Part shown: positions 21,518-30,169 of the stretch, one piece after another
How positions within the stretch are numbered: the first letter of the stretch is position 1
Layout: each line of letters starts with the position of its first letter
NCBI GenBank assembly: GCA_963575745.1
Contig: CAUYUJ010014563.1
Span: forward strand, 170,001-234,000
DNA from: Prorocentrum cordatum
Lineage: Eukaryota > Sar > Dinophyceae > Prorocentrales > Prorocentraceae
Length of the DNA stretch: 64,000 nt
Direction of reading: 5' to 3'
Position numbers and translations under genes: made by a program
The notes under the pieces: generated by a model
The model's input: only the letters and a program-made list of their open reading frames with translations
Told to the model about the DNA's origin: nothing
Databases searched by the model: none

Positions 21518-21521
<4 letters not shown>
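21500..21521 (-). other. Dinoflagellate spliced-leader relic, full length
   Basis: The minus strand reads A, CCGTAGCCATTTTGGC, TCAAG, a complete 22-nt DinoSL match, followed by CTGCACTGG rather than a splice donor. A (CT)n run (21521-21551) abuts its 5' end exactly. Confidence 0.93.
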
Positions 21522-21552
<31 letters not shown>

Positions 21553-21554
<2 letters not shown>

Positions 21555-22905
21555 TCCAACCATCCTGTGGTGCTGAAACCTCGTTTTGAAGAGACAGCGC
21601 CCCCACGTCACTCCTCATCCCCCCCTCTTCCCTCCTCCTCCTCCTCCTCCTCCTTGCCTCTGCCCTCCGCATAAATCAACCATGTCTGCACACACACACA
21701 CACACACACACACCTCGCACGCTTCGTGGCCTCATAGGAAGCCCCACCGAAGGCCCCAATGGCTGCGCTCGCCTGGCACCACCGCGCCCATTCAGGGACA
21801 CCCCTCACACGCTTCGTGGCCACATGGGGAGCCCCATCGAAGACCCCAATGGCTGCGCTCGCATGGCACCACCGCGCCCATGTCGGCACACCCCTCACAC
21901 GTTCCGTGGCCCCATAAACGGAATTCACTGGGGGGCCCAATTGCTGCGCTCACATGGCACCACCGCGCCCATGTCGGCACACCTCTCACACGCTTCTTGG
22001 CACCATGGGGAGCTCCACCAAGGACCCCAGTGGCTACGCTCGCATGGCACCACCGCACCCAAATATTTCGGCACACCTCTCAAAAGTTCGCGGCCCCATA
22101 GGGGAGCTCCGCCGATGGCTCCAATGGCTGAACTTGCATGGCACCACCACGTCCAATTCGGTACACCCCTCTCGCCTTCCGTTGCTCATAAGGACCACCG
22201 AAAGACGCAGTGGATGCGCTCCCATGGCACCCTCACACGCTTCGTGGTCCCACGGGGAGCTCCACCGAGGGCTCTAATGGCTGCGCTCGCACGGAACAAC
22301 CTTCACACGTTGCGCTGCTCATAGGGAACTCCACCGAAGGCCCCAATGGCTGCGCTCGCATGGCACCACCGCGCCCATGTTGGCACATCCCTCACTTGTT
22401 TCGTGGCCTCATAGCGAGCCCCACCGAAAGCCCCAATGGCTGCGCTCACGTGGCGCCACCGCGCCCGTGTCGGCACACCTCTCAAGCGCTTCGTGGCCCC
22501 ATGTGGAACACCACCAAGGGCCCCAACGGATGCGCTCGCGTGGCACCACCGCGCCCATGTCGGCACACCCCTCACACGCATCGTGGCGACACAAAGAGCT
22601 CCACCGAGGGCGCCAACGGTTGCGCTCGCATGGCACTGCCGCACCCATGGCGGCGCACCCCTCGCACGATTCGTGGCCACATGGGGAGCTCCGCCGAGGG
22701 CCCCAGCGGCTGCGCTCGCATGGCACCACCGCGCCCATGTCGCATCCTTCACACGCATCGTGGCCCCATGGAGAGCTCCACCGAAGGCCCCAGTGGCCAC
22801 GTTCGCATGGCACCACCGCGCCCACTTCGGCACACCCCGCACATGTTTCGCGGCACCAAAGGGAGCTCCATCTCACGCCGCGATACGCACAGTTGCATAT
22901 AGTAT
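21553..22905 (+). mobile_element. Composite minisatellite element, copy A
   Basis: Left module at 21553-21606 (CCAACCATCCTGTGGTG, CTCGTTTTGAAGAGAC), then (CCT)n at 21629-21655, an AC run, an array of about twelve units of roughly 97 bp (CCCCAATGGCTGCGCTCGC, ATGGCACCACCGCGCCCATG, CACACCCCTCACACG, TTCGTGGCCCCAT, GGGAGCTCCACCGA), and a right end near 22880-22905 (GCACAGTTGCATATAGT). It shares ends and minisatellite core with copies at 41000, 42935 and 44337. Confidence 0.8.
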
Positions 22906-22964
22906 CAAAACTGCGCCAAGGTGATTCCTGTATCCAAACTGCGCCGATGCTGCTTTCGCCGATG

Positions 22965-23400
22965 TGAGGATTCATTTGTCCCAACAAAGAAACCTGAGCG
23001 GGGAATCCGCAATACGGAATCCTAGATAAATAATGTTTGGTAATGAATCCTCAGATAAAAATCCAACACAAGGATTCTCAACACGGAACCTTTCAGTAGG
23101 GATCCTTGATGAAAACATGTGTTGTATCCAATTCCGAATGGGGAATTCTGCAATAAAGAATCCTTCATCTGGAATCCTGAGCAGAATAATAATGCGGCAT
23201 CCTCGAGGGAATCCTTCGTTTGGAATCCTTGGTAAGGATTCCCGGGTAAGGAATTAGGAATAGACTGGTCTGAATAAGAAAACAATAGCAAAGAATCGTA
23301 CCAATGAAATATTAAGCAAGACCCAAGGTATGGCAGCCTGAATAAGGAATCCTCCGTAAGTTGTCCTTCGTAAGGAATCAATCAAATGAAAACCTCATCA
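22965..23400. repeat. Degenerate AAGGAATCCT array
   Basis: Same family as 19210-20100, with GAATCCTNNG and AAGGAATC variants every 12-25 bp. It sits beside the 23459-24048 inverted-repeat element. Confidence 0.85.
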
Positions 23401-23458
23401 AATAGTCCATTGCAGGGTCACCTTTTTTTGGAGGTCGCAAAGGGATGCGGTATAAAGG

Positions 23459-24048
23459 GGTGCGGTGCCAATGCTGAGAATAGCGATGTTATCCACGATT
23501 GCCGCAAGTGCGATGCATCCCGATTTCAACAACGCTGGCTTCGCGTCGACCGCTTCAAACAAAATCGACAAAATAGTTACAACTCCCCGAACGACCGCCG
23601 TTCAATCTGAACGGCGACAAAAGGCCCTTTTCACGACGCCGTATCGCCAAGCATGTGATGTGGAATTCCGGAATTTGTGGAACTCATTTATGTGATCCCA
23701 GAATTTCCGGAACGTCGTTTCGGAATTTCCGGGATATTGTATGATTTGAAACAATACGACTTTTGCTTGTGGAATTTCCGGAACTACATTTTGGGCGATA
23801 CGGAAATTTCGGAATTACGCTGTTCGATATTCGGAATTTCCGAAATTTCGTGGCTGGTGATCGGGCGTCCGGGAACAGGTGTCGGTCTGCCGCTCACATC
23901 AGCCTGCGGTCGTTTCGGGAAGTTGAAATCAAGAGCTCTGGCGTTGCTTGAGGCGGCCCACGCAAAACTAATGTTGTTGAACTGGGGATGCAGCTCACTT
24001 GCGGTTATCGTAGATAGCATCGACATTTTCAGCATTGGCACCGCACCT
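23459..24048. mobile_element. Inverted-repeat element with about 145-bp diverged arms
   Basis: The left arm from 23459 (GGTGCGGTGCCAATGCTGA, TTTCAACAAC, CCCGAACGACCGC at about 23587) is matched on the opposite strand by 24048 down to about 23910 (GGTGCGGTGCCAATGCTGA, GTTCAACAAC, CCCGAAACGACCGC). Arms are roughly 70-75% identical over about 140 bp and enclose about 300 bp. No transposase frame is present. It could be an old MITE-type element or an inverted duplication. Confidence 0.75.
23655..23865. repeat. GGAATTTCCGGAA palindromic repeat
   Basis: Inside the inverted-repeat element, GGAATTTCCGGAA-type units recur about every 20-35 bp (eight or so), each a near-perfect palindrome. Confidence 0.8.
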
Positions 24049-24124
24049 CTGTCTTCCACGACCCGTTACAATAAGGAACCCCTCATGCATAATTCGCTGT
24101 GCGAAAGGAAACAAGAAGGGACCC

Positions 24125-24300
24125 TTTTGTAAAGACACCTCAATCAGGGATCCTGAGTAGGGAATCCTTGATTGAAAATCCGCACGCAGAGATCCTCAAT
24201 CGGGAATCCTCACTCGGGATTCCTCACGAAGGGATCAGCAGTAAGGATGGTTTAATCAGGAAGCCCTCGTAAGGAACCCTGCGCAAGGAACCCTTCCGCT
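24125..24300. repeat. Degenerate AAGGAATCCT array
   Basis: Continuation of the dispersed family, with GGGATCCTGAGTAGGGAATCC and similar units. Confidence 0.8.
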
Positions 24301-24599
24301 GGCTCTCTTTTTTTGATTTGCGCGCGGGTGATCGTCAGCCGAACACTCCTGCCCGTGGCGCCGAAACGACGAGCGAGGGGCCCGAAGAAGGGCCGAAAGA
24401 AGCGAGGGACGGACCAGGACCCGAACAGAGCCGAGCGAGGGACCGACCCGAGCAAACAGGGACAACGAAAAATCGAGGGCCCGAAACACGCGATGCTGGC
24501 AAGACTGGTGAGACAATTTGAAGCCCGCGTCCTGGCTCCTGGGCCCCCAGCCTCAACCTGCCAGGCAGCACATTATACAACAGACCAGCAAGGCGGCGG

Positions 24600-25160
24600 A
24601 GAGCCCTTCCTCTCTTCGCGAGCCTGGGCTGGGGGGGGGCAAAAGGAGCACATAAAGGATGAGTGGGCGCAGGCGGTACGGGTGCCAGCTTCTCAGCGCC
24701 TCTGTGCCCACTCATCCTAAGCCTAGCCTATGTCCGACTGTCCGACTGTAGAGAGAAAGCATAGACAGAGAGGCATGCACAGAAAAAAACCCAAGCGGCG
24801 GGCGGGCAAGAGTCTTCTCTCTTTGCGAGCCTGGCCAGGGGAGGAATGACAAGAGCACAGAAGGGATAAGTGGGCGCAGGCGGAACGGGTGCCTGCTTCT
24901 CAGCGCCTCTGTACCCACTTATCCCAAGCCTACCCTACTGTCCGACTGTCCAACTGTAAGAGAGAAAGCACAGACAGAGAGGCGTGCAAAGAGGCGTGCA
25001 ACATCCCCGCGCGGCGGGCAGGCGAGAGTCTTCTCTCTTTGCGAGCCTGGCCAGGGGATGGATGGCAAGAGCACAGACGGGATAAGTGGGCGCAGGCGGA
25101 ACGGGTGCCTGCTTTTCAGCGCCTCTGTACCCACTTACCCCAAGCCTACCCTACTTCCTG
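24600..25160. repeat. About 210-bp tandem repeat, three copies
   Basis: Landmarks GCGAGCCTGG, GCGCAGGCGG, ACGGGTGCC and CAGCGCCTCTGT with CCCACTTA or CCCACTCA occur near 24618-24720, 24823-24925 and 25039-25140 (periods about 206 and 216). Between them lie GTCCGACTGT and AGAGAAAGCA(C/T)AGACAGAGAGG blocks. The array lies just 3' of the LINE on its own strand, so it may be part of the LINE 3' region. Confidence 0.82.
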
Positions 25161-25316
25161 GAAGCTGTGCTCTGTAGCGGCCAGGAAAGGGAGTACTGCA
25201 GAACAACACTACTGGCGGCTGGTGTCGGGGATCCGAGTAGTCCTGCCGGCATCAGACAGACGAGACAGACCAGATAACCCAAGATACATCCACCCCTCCT
25301 CCGACGCCCGAGAAAT

Positions 25317-26290
25317 CTACGGAGCCTCTAAAAGCCATGCAGGATCAAACAATGCCTGAAAATTAAAGACATCGTGAGGGGCCGGAAAAGCATATATAAC
25401 GTTGACGTTGTCAACCGCAGTTACCTCACCGACTGGTTGATCAGTGCGGGGGTCACGACCATCACACATGCGCCGAAGCCGTGAGATGGTGCCAGAGGCC
25501 CGAGGGGGCCCAGTGCATGTTTTAGTTAAACCAACTGCCTTCTTGCAAGAGTAGCGGCCACATCGTCGACAACATATGATATTATTTAGCCGCCTGAGCA
25601 CGTGCCCACCACCAGTGGGAGAAGAGCACTGCGAACGCAATAAGTAGCTCTTGGAGACCGAACTAGCCCAACAATTCACACAACGAAAACGACCCGCTGA
25701 GGGGTCCCAGAAGTGCTCATGCAAGGCCCCAGAGAAGGCACCAGAGAGGACTAGGGATGGGGCCGTGGGGGCAGGGGACTCATCAGACTCCGCCGCCCAG
25801 ACCTTTTTGGGCACATTCTTAAAAATCCATGCTATACAGTGACCGATATACACACCAAGATTGCGCACCAGCACACCAGAGCGCTTGATACGGTCGTGCA
25901 ATACCGTGTCCAGAGTGTGTAGGTCTGCACCTAGGTTAGCAAGTCTGTCGGCTTGCTTATTACCCACAGAGGAAGAGTGGCCACGAACCTTGGTGACCTT
26001 AATTAGGTGAAACCCGATATCTGAAGCCGCACGGTGGACACGGACCCACAAGGATGCGTGAGTGGCCCATCCGCGCGTGGTAGCTTCATACCCCATTGCC
26101 CAACCGTCGACGACATACTGGGCATCAGTGACAAACTCCTAGCAGTCGGAGGGGGCAGCATGGGTTAGATAAAACAAAAACGCGTAAAGCTCAGCCCCTG
26201 AAACATCCTGGGTGAGAAATGGATATACGCCATAGGCACCAGCACTAAGCCGAAGCCGATCATTGGCGACGGGCTCACCAAAAACATTTC
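25317..26290 (-). pseudogene. RNase H domain of the LINE (frameshifted, one stop)
   Basis: After the main ORF ends, the next frame reads ANDRLRLSAGAYGVY, then SGAELYAFLFYLTHAAPSDC (catalytic Glu block), TAG at 26139-26141, then EFVTDAQYVVDGW (catalytic Asp block) and KVRGHSSSVGNKQADRLANL (His and Asn-x-x-AD block). These are the ordered motifs of LINE-encoded RNase H, which removes RNA from the cDNA hybrid. After that come a Cys-rich stretch (CVNCWASS, CCRRCGRYSC) at about 25690-25550 and a short tail. The first Asp motif is not clear because of the frameshift. Even without the stop, the domain would not be joined to the RT in this copy. Confidence 0.8.
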
Positions 26291-29200
26291 GACTACGCGG
26301 AGCAATTGAGCAAACACCCCATCCACAACGGAGAATGAGCGGCGAGGGACCATGCTTTCCCGAGCCGTCTCCGTACGCAGGCGACGAGAAAAAGGGGCCG
26401 CCTGTGGCCCCTTTCCCAGACAGGGTCTGGGAAAGGTGGTGCCAGCAGGGAGCAATAGCGCGGGTCGGGAACCATGGCAGTGGTCCAGACAGGGTTCCCG
26501 CGGTACTGCTCTATGCAACAGGCGAGGGCAGGGGTCGGGCCGAACCAACGACGAAACTCCACAAGCCCATCACACTCATACAGGGTGTGAAACACGGGGT
26601 CAGAAGGGACAACCTGGCAAATGGGGCACATAGGTTTAAAGTATATGCCCCCAGATATAAAAGTCCTCAGAGCACGTTGCTGGAGGACACCCCATCCTTC
26701 AGTCTTTTTAGACAACAAAGAAAGAAGAAGGGGGAGAAAGGGGGGTCCAGACAGATGACTGAAGGATGGGTGGCGCTCAGAGGCCTGTTTCCAAGCCCAA
26801 ACAGACGCGTCGCGAATCACTAGTGCAACCACCTCACGAGGGGAAGTAGACGAAATATCAACCTCCGTTCCAAGAGAAGTTCGCCATAATGTGGGCGAAA
26901 CCGAAGACCACCCAATTCTAAGCATAGTGGCAACCAAAATCTGTCCTGGGCCCTGTAATTCAGTCCACGGGGTACCTGGCGTCACCTTGGCGTAGGCAAA
27001 CTGGAAAACTTGGTCTATCATTCCGACGGGAAGAAGAGAGTCCCATCTAGAGACGGTCCAGAGGCGAATAACATCGGCATGTGCGTCAATAGCAGGGTCG
27101 GTAACACCGTGCAACGCCAAATCCATCGTGACAGACCTACGCTTACCTGTGCCGAGACCGGCGTGGTATATAGCACGAACCTGACGAATCTGATGAGTAG
27201 ATAGACCAACGGCATCAATGCCGCACATGACAGTGGGCCGCAAGTTAGCGTTAACAATACCTGCAACCTTTGCACCAGCCTTCTTTATCTTCAGTAGGCG
27301 TCGGGCCTTAAACCTGGCCTTTTTTAATCGACCAGTGAGAACGGTACGAGAACGACGCCCCTTACGTAACTGGTAGTCAATCCCGAGGTTGCGACACGAG
27401 AACTTGACAGCACCAGCGAGACGTGGAGTTTCAGCTGCGATGCTCTGGGCCAACTGGTGGTCGGCAGCCAAGAGCACGATTTTCTTCTCGGAGAGCGGTA
27501 AACATGCCGAGAAAGTCAGCTTGCTCATCAAAAGGTGCGACGCATCGGGACCGATTTTGAGCAACTCCCTCTCCGAGCCTATCCCCAGGACCTGGACGTC
27601 GTCGGCGACGAGGCCGAGGTGCATATTAGGATATGGCTGACGAAACGAACCCAGCTCGGGCATCAATAAAATACGCATAAACAGATCGGCAAATGAGCAA
27701 CCTGCCACAATAGTCTTGCCAGCTCTGACCCACTCCCCAACGATTCGCCGCAGCGTGACAACACGTGGGGAACGATACAGAGACAGGAAAACCCTCAAGA
27801 GAGCAGCATGAAAGCCAAACTCACTAGCACGTCTTATGGGAAGTTTATGGCGAACCTGTTCAAAAGCCTTCTGGATGTCGAGCAATAGTGCAAACACAGA
27901 CAAACCTTTGGCGGAAGCCAACTCCGTGAGCACGCCCATGCACCACACACATGCTTGGCAGGAATGACCGCGCACACCAAACACGTACGGACGAGGATGC
28001 AAACGCGTCCACATAGCACCGTACGCGTGCCTGAAGAACCGAGAGAACGTGCGCACACACGTCGTGAATAGGGCAACCGTGCGCTCGCCACCATCAGCCT
28101 TCGGGATCAAATTCATGGTGAACACAGCGAGAATGGGAGGAAATCTACCCAATCGCAGGACAGCACGCCAGATACCAAACAAGGCAAGAAGAGATGAGTC
28201 AGAAAGCAGCGCATGATGACGTGGATGCATAGTGTCCAGTCCGACCAACGTACGAGCTTTGTACCTGCGACACATCTGCCTGGACTTGTCCAAGGACGGG
28301 TGGGGCAAGGACGCGAGGCAGTCGGGCGAAAACGGCGGGAAATCCAGGGCCAGGCAAGGATCATCAGGGTGCTCCTGCGTGGGCTCCCAGATAGCATGCC
28401 AAACTCCTTCTCGCGCCTTAAGATGATGCTGCGGCGTACCGACTGGGGCATCTGGGTTCGGGGTGGTCTTGTCAAAGGAAGCCCAATCCATAGATCCCCC
28501 GACGAAACGGTGCGCAGCAGAACCCCCTTCCTGGACAGATCGGATGGCCCATGATGTCCAGGATTGGTATCTCTGTGCAGATGCTGCACGTTCCAGAGCA
28601 GATGCGGACTCAGCCAAGACGCCCCGCAGCCAATCTATGGAACCAAGATCTAGGGTACCAAGCCTGTTGACATAGTACCTCCACCATGACCAATCGGGGG
28701 GAGGACCACCATCACGCTGCGAAGGACGATACCGCCGCAGGGCTTGACATGCTCTCCGATAAGCGGGCCACAACTGCTTGTCAGCAAGATATAGAAGAGT
28801 GCCAAGACGGTTGGAGAGATACCTCCAGAGCCTTCTTTCATATGACGAAAGCACACCTCCAGGAAACAGTCTGGAAACCGAAATCTGGATAGTCGAGGGA
28901 GGCTCACCCCGCTTGGTGTAATCCTGCGGGTCTGGCAACTGGAAAAGGGCAAGCAACTCCTGGGCAGACGTCATCAGCCAAGAAGAGGTAAGACGCTCCA
29001 AATCTTCCACAGTGTTGACTGCGTCAGGATCAGGAAAGGCATCCCAGGAAGGCGGACAGTTTGAACACCCCACTGGCCGAATAACAGGGATGTGCGGCGG
29101 ACGCCGAAAAACATGCACCAAATCAGAGTGAAGATTTCCACGAAGGGTGAGAGCGACAGGCTGATGCTTGGGGATCAGGGGGGTCTCCCAGACCTCACAC

Positions 29201-30110
29201 TTAACAGCTGCCGAAAGCAAGGGGTGAACCACAAAGTAATCAATCAAAGACTGGGCACCCGCGGACTCATAGGTATGGCGATCTGGCGCGACAATGACCC
29301 CACCTATGAGCGTTAAGAAGTCCGTATTCTGCAAGTCCTTGGGGGACATATTCCAATCCCCTGATATAATAAAGGGGGTGGATATGGTCTTCATGACTGC
29401 TGCCACCTGCATCAGCAACTGGGCATTGCGATCCTCAGCGCCTTCCCCCGTGTGTAAGTAGACATTGGCCCAAGGGATACCTGGATCCACGACCCCATGC
29501 CATAGCTTTAGGATAAATCTCTCTGGGGGGGGCATGACAACAATCGGATCCAATACAACTTCAGAGAAGGACCTGGCATACTGCGAGACAAGGCCCACTC
29601 CTGAACTCAATCCACCTTTCTGAGTACTAATTGAGGGGTGGGGGTGCGCATGGAACCCATGCTTGTGAGCACGGTTGACTGCGAACTCGATAGCCTCTTC
29701 AGTACGACAGAGTTCTTGAAAACCGACAGCATCAAACCGATCAGAATAGGCCTCCAGGAAAATATCGGCATTGGACCAGGAGGTGACGTTCACAGTAACG
29801 ATGACCCAGTCCCGACGAGGCTTCTGAACGAAGGCTGACTTGTCGGGCGGGGTCTGCGATGTGCTAAAGGTCAGACGGGCCCATGGGATTGGAGCCCTCC
29901 ACCACAGCTGGGGTGTCGGCGGGGCCAGCGGTGGCGGCAGCCGACGGCGAAAACCTTCCTGACTGTCCCGACTGATCAACTGCAACATCAGGGGCATGAG
30001 CAGGACGTTTCGGCGCAGGCGGCAGTGAGGAAGAGGTACGGGGAGGAGCCCTGGCAACGCGTGTTGGGGAACGAACCCTTCGTAAGGAGTCCTAAAAGCG
30101 AAAGGCCCCG
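25317..30110 (-). mobile_element. APE-type non-LTR retrotransposon (LINE), nearly complete
   Basis: On the minus strand: endonuclease, reverse transcriptase, CCHC zinc motif and RNase H, in that order, over about 4.8 kb. The 5' boundary falls near 30060-30126, inside an AAGGAGTCCT repeat, so the element probably inserted into that satellite. The 3' side runs into the 210-bp triple repeat. No spliced leader is seen at the 5' end, unlike the element at 10640-15024. A frameshift near 26290 and a TAG at 26139-26141 separate the RNase H from the rest, so this copy is probably dead but young. Confidence 0.9.
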
Positions 30111-30126
30111 TATGAGAAATCCTCAT
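26293..30126 (-). CDS. LINE polyprotein: APE endonuclease and reverse transcriptase
   Basis: A 1277-residue open frame. Endonuclease at about residues 105-330, with N113 (TVNVTSW), E138 (VGFQELC), D257/N259 (ISGDWNM), D296 (LIDYFVV) and H321 (PKHQPV), so all catalytic blocks are present. Reverse transcriptase at about 650-900: motif A LLLDIQKAFEQV (D750), motif B AGCSFAD (810-814), motif C LVADDVQVLG (ADD 841-843). A C-x2-C...H...C motif (CPICQVV, VFHTLYEC) lies near the C-terminus. It would nick target DNA and prime cDNA synthesis there. The first 90 residues overlap the flanking repeat, so the true start may be a later Met (e.g. residue 44 or 47). The frame ends before the RNase H through a frameshift near 26290. 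Confidence 0.9.
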   Translation of the reverse strand: MRISHTGPFAFRTPYEGFVPQHALPGLLPVPLPHCRLRRNVLLMPLMLQLISRDSQEGFRRRLPPPLAPPTPQLWWRAPIPWARLTFSTSQTPPDKSAFVQKPRRDWVIVTVNVTSWSNADIFLEAYSDRFDAVGFQELCRTEEAIEFAVNRAHKHGFHAHPHPSISTQKGGLSSGVGLVSQYARSFSEVVLDPIVVMPPPERFILKLWHGVVDPGIPWANVYLHTGEGAEDRNAQLLMQVAAVMKTISTPFIISGDWNMSPKDLQNTDFLTLIGGVIVAPDRHTYESAGAQSLIDYFVVHPLLSAAVKCEVWETPLIPKHQPVALTLRGNLHSDLVHVFRRPPHIPVIRPVGCSNCPPSWDAFPDPDAVNTVEDLERLTSSWLMTSAQELLALFQLPDPQDYTKRGEPPSTIQISVSRLFPGGVLSSYERRLWRYLSNRLGTLLYLADKQLWPAYRRACQALRRYRPSQRDGGPPPDWSWWRYYVNRLGTLDLGSIDWLRGVLAESASALERAASAQRYQSWTSWAIRSVQEGGSAAHRFVGGSMDWASFDKTTPNPDAPVGTPQHHLKAREGVWHAIWEPTQEHPDDPCLALDFPPFSPDCLASLPHPSLDKSRQMCRRYKARTLVGLDTMHPRHHALLSDSSLLALFGIWRAVLRLGRFPPILAVFTMNLIPKADGGERTVALFTTCVRTFSRFFRHAYGAMWTRLHPRPYVFGVRGHSCQACVWCMGVLTELASAKGLSVFALLLDIQKAFEQVRHKLPIRRASEFGFHAALLRVFLSLYRSPRVVTLRRIVGEWVRAGKTIVAGCSFADLFMRILLMPELGSFRQPYPNMHLGLVADDVQVLGIGSERELLKIGPDASHLLMSKLTFSACLPLSEKKIVLLAADHQLAQSIAAETPRLAGAVKFSCRNLGIDYQLRKGRRSRTVLTGRLKKARFKARRLLKIKKAGAKVAGIVNANLRPTVMCGIDAVGLSTHQIRQVRAIYHAGLGTGKRRSVTMDLALHGVTDPAIDAHADVIRLWTVSRWDSLLPVGMIDQVFQFAYAKVTPGTPWTELQGPGQILVATMLRIGWSSVSPTLWRTSLGTEVDISSTSPREVVALVIRDASVWAWKQASERHPSFSHLSGPPFLPLLLSLLSKKTEGWGVLQQRALRTFISGGIYFKPMCPICQVVPSDPVFHTLYECDGLVEFRRWFGPTPALACCIEQYRGNPVWTTAMVPDPRYCSLLAPPFPDPVWERGHRRPLFLVACVRRRLGKAWSLAAHSPLWMGCLLNCSA

Positions 30127-30165
30127 TCACCCGTATGAGACATCCCCGTAAGGAGTCCTAAGCGA
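30060..30165. repeat. AAGGAGTCCT repeat at the LINE 5' side
   Basis: Units such as CGTAAGGAGTCCTAA occur at about 30079 and 30147, with a CCGTATGAGA repeat at 30106 and 30131. It belongs to the dispersed AAGGAATCCT family and marks the probable insertion site of the LINE. Confidence 0.65.
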
Positions 30166-30169
30166 ACGG

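Noticed and set aside
21553-22905. CRISPR-like regular repeat array
   Set aside because: Units of about 97 bp are contiguous and diverged across their whole length, with no constant repeat and unique spacer pattern, and the DNA is eukaryotic.
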